The notes under the pieces are model-generated. The model was not told the DNA's origin and made no database searches. It saw only the letters and a list, made by a program, of their open reading frames with translations. Source: CAYTEO01 sp964436825 (lineage in GTDB: Bacteria > Krumholzibacteriota > Krumholzibacteriia > LZORAL124-64-63). From it: a DNA stretch of 64,000 nt. Positions 27,553-35,742 of this stretch are shown here, in pieces. Made by a program: the position numbers and the translations under genes. The stretch lies in the NCBI GenBank assembly GCA_964436825.1, contig CAYTEO010000001.1, positions 128,628-192,627 on the forward strand, read 5' to 3'. How positions within the stretch are numbered: position 1 is the first letter of the stretch; the number at the start of each line of letters is the position of its first letter.

Positions 27553-27783
27553 TCACGGTTTGTAGACGGTGATGGCGCCCGGCTCGGGACAGGCGTAGAA
27601 ACAGAGGGTACAGCCGGTGCAATCGTGCCCCAGGTAGTAGGCCGGGTGGTAGCTCGAGCTGTTGAGCTTCTCGCTGATGTCGATGACGTGCTTCGGACAG
27701 ACCCCGACGCAGAGCTTGCACCCCTTGCACAGCTCCGGATCGATGACGATGTAGGGGGCGTCCGTCTGGAGGGCCTCGCTCAT
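27553..27783 (-). CDS. two-cluster ferredoxin subunit of the 2-oxoacid oxidoreductase
   Basis: 76 residues from the ATG at 27783, which has AAGGAGG upstream; a longer in-frame start lacks one. Two 4Fe-4S motifs are complete: CKGCKLCVGVCP and CTGCTLCFYACP. It is the delta subunit that passes electrons from TPP to external ferredoxin. It is the first gene of the five-gene operon ending at 22499. Confidence 0.94.
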   Translation of the reverse strand: MSEALQTDAPYIVIDPELCKGCKLCVGVCPKHVIDISEKLNSSSYHPAYYLGHDCTGCTLCFYACPEPGAITVYKP

Positions 27784-27859
27784 CTTATCCTCCTTGGCAC
27801 CGCGGTGAGTGGGATGACGCCCCAACAATAGTCAACGAGTGGCCGCTGCGGTAGGGACG

Positions 27860-27892
27860 AAAAATCCGCCCGGACCGCGGCGGTCCGGGCGG
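27860..27892 (-). terminator. intrinsic terminator after the crotonase gene
   Basis: A perfect 12-bp stem (CCGCCCGGACCG at 27866-27877 with its complement at 27881-27892) is followed on the minus strand by ATTTTT. It insulates the downstream oxidoreductase operon. Confidence 0.9.
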
Positions 27893-27913
27893 CTGTGGGG
27901 TCGCGCGGTGCGC

Positions 27914-28696
27914 CTAGCGGTCCTTGAACTGGGGCTTGCGCTTCTCCAGGAAGGCCCGGCAGCCCTCGGTGGCGTCCTCGCTGGCGCCGACGGTCCCGAA
28001 CAGGGCCGCCTCCAGCCGGCAGCCGGCGTCCAGGGACATGTTCCCCCCCTCGACGACGGCCTTCAGGGCGTAGCGGACGGCCACGCGGGAGCGGCCGGCG
28101 ATGGTGCGGGCCGTCTCCAGGGTCTTCTCCAGCAACTCGTCCTGGGGCAGGACCTGGTTGACCAGGCCGATCCGCTCGGCCTGCTCGGCGGAGACCATCG
28201 CACCGGTCAGGATCAGCTCCAGGGCGCGGCCCCTGCCCACCAGGCGGGGCAGGCGCTGGGTGCCGCCGTAGCCGGGAATGAGCCCCAGGCCGGTCTCCGG
28301 CAGGCCCAGCTTGGCCGTGGCCGCGGCGTAGCGCACGTGGCAGGCCAGGGCCAGCTCGCAACCGCCGCCCAGGGCGAACCCGTTGACGGCCGCCAGGACG
28401 GGCTTGCCCAGGTTCTCGATCTTCCACATGAGGGACTGGCCCCGCTCCGCCAGCTTCTCCAGCTCCGGGCCGGAGAGCGCGGCCAGCTCGGCGATGTCGG
28501 CCCCGGCCACGAACGCCTTCTCCCCCGCCCCGGTCAGGACGACGGCGCGGACGGCATCGTCGGCGGCCAGGGCGGCGAAGCAGTCGCCGAGCTCGGAGAT
28601 GACGGCGGCGTTGAGAGCGTTCAACTTGTCGGGCCGGTTGATGGTGACGGTCGCGATGCCGTCGGTGATCTCCAGCAGCAGGGTATCGTAGCTCAT
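27914..28696 (-). CDS. enoyl-CoA hydratase (crotonase)
   Basis: 260 residues. The crotonase signature is complete: oxyanion-hole segment AGADIAELAAL, NGFALGGGCELALACH with the first catalytic Glu, and PETGLGLIPGYGGTQRLPR with the second. It hydrates short-chain 2-enoyl-CoA to 3-hydroxyacyl-CoA in beta-oxidation or its reverse. It is a single-gene unit with its own promoter and terminator, divergent from the carboxylase operon. It complements the acyl-CoA dehydrogenase, 3-hydroxyacyl-CoA dehydrogenase and thiolase genes at 48-55 kb, which lack a hydratase. Confidence 0.94.
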   Translation of the reverse strand: MSYDTLLLEITDGIATVTINRPDKLNALNAAVISELGDCFAALAADDAVRAVVLTGAGEKAFVAGADIAELAALSGPELEKLAERGQSLMWKIENLGKPVLAAVNGFALGGGCELALACHVRYAAATAKLGLPETGLGLIPGYGGTQRLPRLVGRGRALELILTGAMVSAEQAERIGLVNQVLPQDELLEKTLETARTIAGRSRVAVRYALKAVVEGGNMSLDAGCRLEAALFGTVGASEDATEGCRAFLEKRKPQFKDR

Positions 28697-28755
28697 CGGT
28701 TGCCTCCCGGGTCGTTGTGGATCGACGGCGCCGCCGCACGGGCACCGGGACGGGG

Positions 28756-28784
28756 ATCATAGGACGCCGCCGCGGCGGCGGCAA
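28756..28784 (-). promoter_or_regulatory. promoter of the crotonase gene
   Basis: On the minus strand, TTGCCG (28784-28779) and TATGAT (28761-28756) are 17 bases apart, 60 bases before the ATG. Confidence 0.65.
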
Positions 28785-28842
28785 GCCTCCCGGCGATCGG
28801 CGGCACACCGCCGCGGCGGCACCCGTTGCACGTCTTCGCAGG

Positions 28843-28871
28843 TTGACGTCCGGCGCGACCCGCCCTAGGAT
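28843..28871 (+). promoter_or_regulatory. promoter of the acyl-CoA carboxylase operon
   Basis: TTGACG (28843-28848) and TAGGAT (28866-28871) are 17 bases apart. The start near 28878 gives a leader of about 47 bases. It is back to back with the crotonase promoter. Confidence 0.7.
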
Positions 28872-28924
28872 TGCCCCTCCCGTGCTGCGAACGTCATCTT
28901 CCCCACGACCGGGAGACCGCGACC

Positions 28925-30475
28925 ATGTCCGAGACCTTCCAGGAGAAGCTGCGCCGCCTGCAGGAGCTGCGCGAACAGGCCTACCAGGGCGGCGGGCCGG
29001 AGCGCATCGAGAAGATCCACGCCAAGGGGCGCCTGACCGCCCGCGAACGGGTCCACCTGCTGCTGGACGAGGGGTCGTTCGTGGAAACCGGCGTCTTCGT
29101 CACCCACCGCGAGCCGAGCCTGGCCGACCAGAAGCCGGTCGGGGACGGCGTCGTGACCGGCGTCGGGCGGATCGACGGCCGGCAGGTCTACGTCTTCGCC
29201 CAGGACTTCACCGTTTTTGGTGGCTCCATGAGCGAGACCAACGCCCAGAAGATCTGCCGCCTCATGGACCAGGCCCTGGAGAACGGCTGTCCCGTCATCG
29301 GGCTGAACGACAGCGGCGGCGCGCGGATCCAGGAGGGCGTCAAGTCGCTGGCGGGGTACGCCGAGATCTTCTGGCGCAACACGATCGCCTCGGGGGTCAT
29401 CCCCCAGATCTCGGCCATCATGGGGCCGTGCGCCGGCGGCGCGGTCTACTCGCCGGCCATCACCGACTTCACCCTGATGGTGGACAAGACGAGCTACATG
29501 TTCGTCACCGGCCCGAACGTCATCAAGATGGTCACCGGCGAGGAGGTCAGCTTCGAGGAGCTGGGCGGTGCCGAGACCCACAACACCCGCAGCGGCGTGG
29601 CCCACTTCATGGCCGCCAGCGACCAGGACTGCCTGCTGATGATCCGCCGCCTGCTGAGCTTCCTCCCCCAGAACAACCTGGAGGAACCGCCCGTCCTGCG
29701 CACCAGCGACCAGCCGGACCGCATCGAGCCGAAGCTGAACGAGATCGTCCCGGACAACCCCCGCAAGCCGTACGACATGCACGACATCATCCGGCTGATC
29801 GTCGACGAGGGCGACTTCCTGGAGGTCCAGCCGCGCTACGCCATGAACATCATCTGCGGCTTCGGGCGGCTGGACGGGATGCCGGTGGGGATCATCGCCA
29901 ACCAGCCGCGCATCCAGGCCGGTGTGCTGGACATCGCCGCCTCTTTGAAGGCGGCCCGCTTCATCCGCACCTGCGACTGCTTCAACGTGCCGCTGCTGAC
30001 CTTCGAGGACGTCCCCGGGTTCCTGCCCGGCACGGACCAGGAATATGGCGGGATCATCAAGCATGGCGCCAAGCTCCTGTTCGCCTACAGCGAGGCGACC
30101 GTCCCCAAGCTGACCGTCATCACCCGCAAGGCCTACGGCGGCGCCTACGACGTCATGAGCAGCAAGCACATCCGCGGCGACTTCAACATCGCCTGGCCGA
30201 CGGCCGAGCTGGCGGTCATGGGGCCCGAGGGGGCCGTCAACATCCTGCACCGGCAGAAGCTGGCCGGCGCCGAGGATCCCGACGCCCTGCGCCAGAAGCT
30301 GGTCGACGAGTACACCGAGCGGTTCGCCAACCCGTACATCGCCGCCGGGCTGGGCTACCTGGACGACATCGTCGAGCCCGCGCGGACGCGGCCCCTGCTG
30401 ATCAAGGCGCTCCACAACCTGCGCAACAAGAAGCAGACCCTGCCGCCCAAGAAGCACGGCAACATCCCGCTCTAG
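28925..30475 (+). CDS. acyl-CoA (propionyl-CoA) carboxylase carboxyltransferase subunit
   Basis: 516 residues from the ATG at 28925; this start matches family N-termini (MSETFQEKLRRLQELREQA). It is a fused two-half carboxyltransferase of the PccB/MmdA type, with acyl-CoA and carboxybiotin sites around GGARIQEGVKSLAGYAEIF and PGFLPGTDQEYGGIIKHGAK. It transfers CO2 from carboxybiotin to propionyl-CoA. The biotin carboxylase and carrier follow in the same operon, and epimerase and mutase genes lie elsewhere in the window, so the product methylmalonyl-CoA would go to succinyl-CoA. A reversible decarboxylase role is less likely because no membrane subunits are present. Confidence 0.92.
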   Translation: MSETFQEKLRRLQELREQAYQGGGPERIEKIHAKGRLTARERVHLLLDEGSFVETGVFVTHREPSLADQKPVGDGVVTGVGRIDGRQVYVFAQDFTVFGGSMSETNAQKICRLMDQALENGCPVIGLNDSGGARIQEGVKSLAGYAEIFWRNTIASGVIPQISAIMGPCAGGAVYSPAITDFTLMVDKTSYMFVTGPNVIKMVTGEEVSFEELGGAETHNTRSGVAHFMAASDQDCLLMIRRLLSFLPQNNLEEPPVLRTSDQPDRIEPKLNEIVPDNPRKPYDMHDIIRLIVDEGDFLEVQPRYAMNIICGFGRLDGMPVGIIANQPRIQAGVLDIAASLKAARFIRTCDCFNVPLLTFEDVPGFLPGTDQEYGGIIKHGAKLLFAYSEATVPKLTVITRKAYGGAYDVMSSKHIRGDFNIAWPTAELAVMGPEGAVNILHRQKLAGAEDPDALRQKLVDEYTERFANPYIAAGLGYLDDIVEPARTRPLLIKALHNLRNKKQTLPPKKHGNIPL

Positions 30476-30485
30476 GAGCACGACG

Positions 30486-32012
30486 ATGAACGGCAAGAGA
30501 ATCGGCAAGGTCCTGGTCGCCAACCGCGGCGAGATCGCCGTGCGGGTCATCCAGGGGCTGCGGGAGATGGGGATCGGGTCGGTCGCCGTCTACTCCGAGC
30601 CCGACCGGGAGGCGCTGCACGTCCTGCTGGCCGACGAGGCCCATCCCATCGGCCCCGCCCCGGCCGCCGAGAGCTACCTGGTGGCCGAGCGGATCGTCGA
30701 GACGGCACTGGCCAGCGGCGCCGACGCGATCCACCCCGGCTACGGCTTCCTGGCCGAGAACGCCGGCTTCGCCCGCCTCTGCCGGGAGGCCGGTCTCGTC
30801 TTCCTCGGCCCGCGGCCGGAGACCATCGAGCTGATGGGCAACAAGCTGGCCGCCCGGCGCAAGATGCTGCAGAGCGGCGTGCCGGTCATCCCCGGCACCG
30901 AGACGGCGGTGGCCGACCCCGACGAGGCGATCGCCGCGGCCCGCAAGATCGGTTACCCCGTCCTGCTGAAGGCGGCCGCAGGCGGCGGCGGCAAGGGGAT
31001 GCGGATCGTCCGCGAGGAGGGCGAGATCGCCGCCGCGCTGCGGCAGACCATGGGCGAGGCGCAGTCGGCCTTCGGCGACGGCAGCGTCTACATCGAGCGC
31101 TTCGTCGAGAACCCCAAGCACATCGAGGTGCAGGTGCTGGGCGACGGGCGCGGCGGCGCCATCCACGTCTTCGAGCGGGAGTGCTCGGTCCAGCGCCGCC
31201 ACCAGAAGGTCATCGAGGAGTCGCCCTCGCCGAGCCTCACCCCGGAGCTGCGCGAGCGGATCTGCGCCGCGGCGGTCCGCACCGCCGCCTCGGTCGACTA
31301 CCTGGGCGCGGGCACCGTCGAGTTCATCCTCTCCCCCGACGGCGAGTTCTTCTTCCTGGAGATGAACACCCGCCTGCAGGTGGAGCACCCCATCACCGAG
31401 CTGGTCACCGGCACCGACCTGGTGCGGGCCCAGGTCCGGATCGCCGAGACGGGCGAGCTGCCCTACGCGCAGGAGGACCTGCGCCAGCGCGGCTGGGCCA
31501 TCGAGATGCGTCTCTACGCCGAGGACCCGGCGCGCAACTTCGCCCCCTCGATCGGCCGGATCACGACCCTGATCACACCCACCGGACCGGGCGTCCGCCT
31601 GGACAGCGGCATCTACGAGGGGTTCGACGTACCGATCCACTACGACCCGCTGCTGGCCAAGCTGATCGTCTGGGGCGAGGACCGGCCGCAGGCCATCGCC
31701 CGGGCCCGGCGCGCCCTGCAGGAGCTGACCCTGCACGGCCCGGGCCACAACGTGCCGTTCCACCTCTGGGCGCTGGAGCACCCGGTGTTCCGGGACGGCA
31801 GCTACACGACCGATTTCGTCGCCGCGCACTTCCGGCCGGAGGAGCTGCAGGTGCCGCTCGCCGAGCAGGAGAGGTTCGCCCTGCTGGCCGCCGCGGCCCT
31901 GTTCGAGGAGCGGCGGCGCCTGGCCCAGACGGCCGAGCAGGAGAGCCGCTGCGCCACCGCCGCGGGCAACTGGCGCCTGGACGCCCTGCGCCGCATGACC
32001 GGTTCACGCTAG
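30486..32012 (+). CDS. acyl-CoA carboxylase biotin carboxylase subunit
   Basis: 508 residues. The ATP-grasp biotin carboxylase domain has KVLVANRGEIAVRV at the N-terminus, the glycine-rich ATP loop AAAGGGGKGMRIV, and the catalytic region EMNTRLQVEHPITE. It carboxylates biotin with bicarbonate and ATP. It starts 10 bases after the carboxyltransferase stop. The roughly 60-residue C-terminal extension beyond the usual AccC end (about 450 onward) is helical and Glu/Arg-rich and may contact the partner subunit, as the BT domain does in propionyl-CoA carboxylase alpha subunits; that is inferred. Confidence 0.94.
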   Translation: MNGKRIGKVLVANRGEIAVRVIQGLREMGIGSVAVYSEPDREALHVLLADEAHPIGPAPAAESYLVAERIVETALASGADAIHPGYGFLAENAGFARLCREAGLVFLGPRPETIELMGNKLAARRKMLQSGVPVIPGTETAVADPDEAIAAARKIGYPVLLKAAAGGGGKGMRIVREEGEIAAALRQTMGEAQSAFGDGSVYIERFVENPKHIEVQVLGDGRGGAIHVFERECSVQRRHQKVIEESPSPSLTPELRERICAAAVRTAASVDYLGAGTVEFILSPDGEFFFLEMNTRLQVEHPITELVTGTDLVRAQVRIAETGELPYAQEDLRQRGWAIEMRLYAEDPARNFAPSIGRITTLITPTGPGVRLDSGIYEGFDVPIHYDPLLAKLIVWGEDRPQAIARARRALQELTLHGPGHNVPFHLWALEHPVFRDGSYTTDFVAAHFRPEELQVPLAEQERFALLAAAALFEERRRLAQTAEQESRCATAAGNWRLDALRRMTGSR

Positions 32013-32024
32013 GGAGGCCGCACC

Positions 32025-32564
32025 GTGTGGATGAAGAAGCGCTACATCCTGCATCACGACGGGGAGCAGACGACGGTGACGGTGGCCCGCAACCGACGCG
32101 GCCACGCGGCCGTCCAGCTCGACGACGGTGAGCTGGCGACGATCGACGCCCGTTTCGTCATGGGGGGACGCCGGGTCAGCCTGCGCCTGCCGGACGGGCG
32201 GATGGTCCTGGCGAGCGTGTCGGCCCGGGACCAGCGCGGCGGCCTGACGCTGACCCACCGCGGCATACCGCGCGACCTGACGGCCCTGGACGAGCTGCAC
32301 GCCCTGGCCCTGGAGTCCCTGGGCGGCGGCAGCGGCGGCGGGACGGTCAGCGCCGAGATCCCCGGGGTCATCGTCGACGTCCCGGTGCAGGTCGGCACCA
32401 AGGTCCACCAGGGGCAGACGGTCCTGATCCTCGAGGCGATGAAGATGCAGAACGAGATCCCGGCGCCGGTCACCGGGACCGTCGCCGAGATCCGGGTCGA
32501 GGCCGGCCAGACGATCAACGCCGGGGACGTGCTGCTGGTCGTCGAGCCGGAGGCCGGGGGCTAG
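32025..32564 (+). CDS. biotin carboxyl carrier protein
   Basis: 179 residues from a GTG at 32025 with GGGAGG eight bases upstream; the ATG two codons later has worse spacing. The C-terminal 75 residues form a biotinyl domain with EAMKM, where Lys140 is the biotin site. A GGGSGGG hinge precedes it. The N-terminal beta-rich part resembles the barrel linking domain of propionyl-CoA carboxylases. It shuttles carboxybiotin between the two upstream gene products. Confidence 0.93.
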   Translation: MWMKKRYILHHDGEQTTVTVARNRRGHAAVQLDDGELATIDARFVMGGRRVSLRLPDGRMVLASVSARDQRGGLTLTHRGIPRDLTALDELHALALESLGGGSGGGTVSAEIPGVIVDVPVQVGTKVHQGQTVLILEAMKMQNEIPAPVTGTVAEIRVEAGQTINAGDVLLVVEPEAGG

Positions 32565-32573
32565 ACCACAGGT

Positions 32574-33275
32574 TCAGAAGCGGTAGAGGATCTCCAGGGA
32601 CTGTTCCCCGAACCAGCCATAGCGGCGCCACCCGGAGCCGGACCAGTCGGAGCGGGACCATCTCGTGGTCAGGTTATCGCTGTCGGAAGCACTCAGGCTT
32701 TCCCGGCTGCCCTGCCAGAACCGACGGATCCAGCCGAACCGGAAACCGATCCGCAGGTGTTGCCCCACGTGCCACTCGGGCCGGAAACCGGTCAACAGCT
32801 CCCAGTCGCGTCCTTGCACTGCCCTCCGATTCTCCACGCTGTAATCCTCGTATTCTCTCCACTGGGCCCTCGTCTCGTCCCACCAGGTGCGCAGACAGCC
32901 GAGTTCCAGCCAGAACCGCAGCGTTTCCTCCCGCCAGAGCAGCCGCCCCAGCCAGAGGCCGGCCGTGACGGATCGCTGGTAGATTTCCAGCGAGTTCCCG
33001 GTGACCACCGGATCATCACCGTTCCGGGTGGTGGTCACCAGCCCCGTGACGTCCGTGGTCGTCCTGCCGAAGCCGACGGTAGCCGTGAGATCCCAACGTC
33101 CCCCCGTCTCCAGGCGCAGGGCCAGGCTACGGGCGGGATAATCCAGTTCCCAGTCCCCTGCCTGCAACAGCATGTCCCGGATGTGCCAGCCGACGGCCCA
33201 GCCCGCGCCGCCGGGGCCTGCCGCTGCCGTCGCCGCCGGCAGGAGACAGAGACAGAGCAGAGCGTACCGGCGCAT
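32574..33275 (-). CDS. small outer-membrane beta-barrel protein
   Basis: 233 residues with a signal peptide (MRRYALLCLCLLPAATAAAG). The body shows alternating strands rich in Trp, Tyr and Arg (WDLTATVGFGRTTTD, LRFWLELGCLRTWWDE, HLRIGFRFGWIRRFW) and ends in Tyr-Arg-Phe; the terminal aromatic residue is the signature read by the BAM assembly machinery. Function unknown. It overlaps the start of its stop/start partner at 33275 (TGATG), so the two are translationally coupled. Its stop is 9 bases from that of the convergent carrier gene. Confidence 0.75.
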   Translation of the reverse strand: MRRYALLCLCLLPAATAAAGPGGAGWAVGWHIRDMLLQAGDWELDYPARSLALRLETGGRWDLTATVGFGRTTTDVTGLVTTTRNGDDPVVTGNSLEIYQRSVTAGLWLGRLLWREETLRFWLELGCLRTWWDETRAQWREYEDYSVENRRAVQGRDWELLTGFRPEWHVGQHLRIGFRFGWIRRFWQGSRESLSASDSDNLTTRWSRSDWSGSGWRRYGWFGEQSLEILYRF

Positions 33276-33964
33276 CAGAACCAGAAGAAGAAGATGAGAG
33301 CCCCGGTACCGTACCAGCCGAAGTCGAAGAACCGGCGGGTGCGCGTCGTGTCCTGCTCCTCGATCAGCGAGACGAGCTGGCCGTCGGCGTCGCGCCGCTC
33401 CTCCACCCGCCCGCTGTCCTCGTCCTCGTCCACGAACGAGACGCCGAGATGCACCTCGCAGCTGAAACGGGTGGAGAACCGGTACTGGGGCCTGAGTCCG
33501 AGCGCGATCAGCCAGCTGTCGATGTTCTTCCAGGTCCGACGCGTCACCACATCCTGATCCCAGGTATCGACGCGCAGCATCTCCGTCTTGCCGCGGGACC
33601 AGAGGTAGCGGACCGACACGAACGTGGACAGGCTGGCAGGCCCTTCCCCGGCTACGCGACGGGCCACGTCCAGTCGCACCCAGCCGGACTCGGTGGTGTC
33701 GAGGCTGTCGTCGGGCAGGGGACCGAGCGTCTCCCCGTCGTCACCGGTCGTCCAGCTGTCCCCCAACACCTCCGCCCGCTCGTCGTCGGGCCCCGCGGCG
33801 AGGGTCAGATCCCAGCCGTCGCCCAGTGTCCGGCGCAGCGAGACGCCGCCGTCGTAGCCCAGTCCCCAGCGGCGGGGAGTCTCCTCGCCCGTCTCCGCGG
33901 CCGCGACACCTGCCAGCGCCAGGCAGAACAGCAGCAGCCAGGCCGCATGCGCCCCCTTCCCCAT
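33275..33964 (-). CDS. small outer-membrane beta-barrel protein, paralogue of its neighbour
   Basis: 229 residues with a signal peptide (AAWLLLFCLALAGVAAAETG). Strands such as GWVRLDVARRV, LSTFVSVRYLWSR and FSCEVHLGVSFVDEDED alternate with acidic loops, and the chain ends FFFWF with a terminal Phe as in outer-membrane barrels. Layout and length match the downstream partner: both have a WDLT strand early, a central -DxxxTRR/-WREY loop and an aromatic end. The acidic loops could bind cations. No function can be assigned. It begins 29 bases after the aminopeptidase stop. Confidence 0.73.
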   Translation of the reverse strand: MGKGAHAAWLLLFCLALAGVAAAETGEETPRRWGLGYDGGVSLRRTLGDGWDLTLAAGPDDERAEVLGDSWTTGDDGETLGPLPDDSLDTTESGWVRLDVARRVAGEGPASLSTFVSVRYLWSRGKTEMLRVDTWDQDVVTRRTWKNIDSWLIALGLRPQYRFSTRFSCEVHLGVSFVDEDEDSGRVEERRDADGQLVSLIEEQDTTRTRRFFDFGWYGTGALIFFFWF

Positions 33965-33992
33965 CGCTCCCTCCTCGCCTCGGCGGTCGCGC

Positions 33993-35114
33993 TCAGTCGA
34001 CCAGGTTCTCCGGGTTCAGCCCCTCCAGCTCGGGCAGGACGAAACGGCCGTCGCGGCGCACGACGGTGCCGTCGAAGCGGATCTCCCCTCCGCCCCACTC
34101 CGGCGTCTGGATGCAGACCAGGTCCCAGTGGACCGCCGAGCGGTTCCCGTTGTCGGTGGCCGCGTAGGCCTGGCCCGGGGTGAGGTGGAACGAGCCGCCG
34201 ATCTTCTCGTCGAACAGGGTGTCCAGCAGCGGCTCGGTGATGTACGGGTTGAGCCCCAGGGCGAACTCGCCGAAGTAGCGGGCCCCCTCGTCGGTGTCGA
34301 GGATCGCGTTCAGCCTGCCGGTGTCGCCGTTGCAGTCGGCCTCGACGATCCTCCCCTTCTCCACCCGGAAGCGGATGTCGCGGAACAGGGTGCCGTCGCG
34401 CATGGACGCCGCGTTGTAGGTGATCGTCCCCTCGACCGAGTCGCGCACGGGACAGCTGTAGACCTCGCCGTCGGGAACGTTGCGGTGGCCGTCGCACTTG
34501 ACCGCGCCGATCCCCTCGATGCTGAAGCGCAGGTCGGTGCCGGGGCCGGTGATCTCGACCGTCCGGGTGCGGGTCAGCAGCTCCACCAGCGGGTCCATGG
34601 CCACCGACAGGCGCGAGTAGTCGAAGTTGCAGACGCGGAAGTAGAAGTCCTCGAACGCCTCGGTGGGCCGCTCCGCCTGGATGGCCATGCTCGGGTTCGG
34701 GTAGCGCAGGACGACCCACCGCTTCTGCTCCACGCGAACCGAGTGGACCGTCTCCCAGTAGGCCTTGTTGTACCACTTCATCCGCTCGGCGGAGACGTCC
34801 TTCAGGTCGAAGGGATTGCTGCTGCCCCGGATGGCGACATAGCAGTCGCTCATCTCCATGATCCGGCGGTGGAACTCGCCCCAGCGCTCGAACTGCCCCT
34901 GCTGTGCGTCGTGGATGAAGGGGCGGGCGACGTCCTCGTCGTTGTAGTACCAGAACGGAACGCCCCCGGCGGCGGTGACGGCCCGGATCAGCTCGCGTCC
35001 CAGGGCCAGGGTCTCGAGCCCTTTCAGCTCGATGTAGACGATCTCCCCGGGCCGCACGGCCAGGCTGTACCCGATGAGCTGCTCCGCGAGCTGGACGTGG
35101 CGTGGATCGCGCAT
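33993..35114 (-). CDS. aminopeptidase T (M29 family)
   Basis: 373 residues from the ATG at 35114 with GGGAGGAG upstream; the in-frame start 16 codons earlier lacks one. M29 features include YSLAVRPGEIVYIELKGLE at about 15-33, the metal-ligand region DLRFSIEG ... NVPDGEVYSCPVRDS with its Glu, and the C-terminal HWDLVCIQTPEWGGGEIRFDG with His and Asp ligands. It removes N-terminal residues from peptides using two metal ions in the cytosol. Its promoter is divergent from that of the epimerase gene. Confidence 0.92.
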   Translation of the reverse strand: MRDPRHVQLAEQLIGYSLAVRPGEIVYIELKGLETLALGRELIRAVTAAGGVPFWYYNDEDVARPFIHDAQQGQFERWGEFHRRIMEMSDCYVAIRGSSNPFDLKDVSAERMKWYNKAYWETVHSVRVEQKRWVVLRYPNPSMAIQAERPTEAFEDFYFRVCNFDYSRLSVAMDPLVELLTRTRTVEITGPGTDLRFSIEGIGAVKCDGHRNVPDGEVYSCPVRDSVEGTITYNAASMRDGTLFRDIRFRVEKGRIVEADCNGDTGRLNAILDTDEGARYFGEFALGLNPYITEPLLDTLFDEKIGGSFHLTPGQAYAATDNGNRSAVHWDLVCIQTPEWGGGEIRFDGTVVRRDGRFVLPELEGLNPENLVD

Positions 35115-35160
35115 GGTCTCCTCCCGTGTGATGCGACACCTGTGTTGAGCGAGGGGGCCC

Positions 35161-35188
35161 ATTGTACCGCACCGCCGGGGGGAGACAA
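35161..35188 (-). promoter_or_regulatory. promoter of the aminopeptidase T gene
   Basis: On the minus strand, TTGTCT (35188-35183) and TACAAT (35166-35161) are 16 bases apart, about 47 bases before the ATG. Confidence 0.6.
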
Positions 35189-35203
35189 CAGCGGAGTGCC
35201 GCT

Positions 35204-35232
35204 TTGGCGCGGCCCGGCCGGACGGCTATCTT
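35204..35232 (+). promoter_or_regulatory. promoter of the methylmalonyl-CoA epimerase gene
   Basis: TTGGCG (35204-35209) and TATCTT (35227-35232) are 17 bases apart. The two divergent -35 boxes are 15 bases from each other. Confidence 0.6.
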
Positions 35233-35275
35233 GGCAGTGACACGCCGCACGCGGGTACCGACACGGGAGGAACCG

Positions 35276-35734
35276 ATGGACAGCGCCTTCACCCCTCCGG
35301 CCGGCCTGGCCGGTCACGTCGACCACATCGGGATCGCCGTCGAGGACCTGGACGCCGCCATCGCCCTCTGGCGCGACGTCCTGGGCCTGGAGCTGGAGCG
35401 GATCGAGACCGTCGAGCGGGAACAGGTCCGCGTCGCCATGCTGCGACTGCGCAGGGGCGATCCTGTGGGCCACGTCGAGCTGCTGGCCCCCCTGTCGCCG
35501 GACAGCAACATCGGTCGCTTCCTCGCGAAGAAGGGACCGGGACTGCACCACGTGGCCGTGGCCGCCGACGACATCGCCGCCGCCATGGCGGTCTGCCGCG
35601 AGGCCGGGCTGGAGCCGCTCACCCCCGAGCCGCTGACCGGCGCCGGGGGCAAGCAGGTGGTCTTCCTCCACCCCCGCGGCACCGGCCGCGTGCTGGTGGA
35701 GATCTGCGCCGGCGGACACGGATCGGGCGACTAG
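35276..35734 (+). CDS. mce: methylmalonyl-CoA epimerase
   Basis: 152 residues from the ATG at 35276, preceded by GGGAGGAA. VOC-superfamily fold with metal ligands His17 (VDHIGIAV), His91 or His92 (GLHHVAVA) and Glu142 (VLVEIC). SPDSNIGRFLAKKGPGLHH is the family signature. It converts (S)- to (R)-methylmalonyl-CoA between the carboxylase (28925-32564) and the mutase (56775-60760). It is a single-gene unit separated from both. Confidence 0.95.
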   Translation: MDSAFTPPAGLAGHVDHIGIAVEDLDAAIALWRDVLGLELERIETVEREQVRVAMLRLRRGDPVGHVELLAPLSPDSNIGRFLAKKGPGLHHVAVAADDIAAAMAVCREAGLEPLTPEPLTGAGGKQVVFLHPRGTGRVLVEICAGGHGSGD

Positions 35735-35742
35735 ACCGCGGA

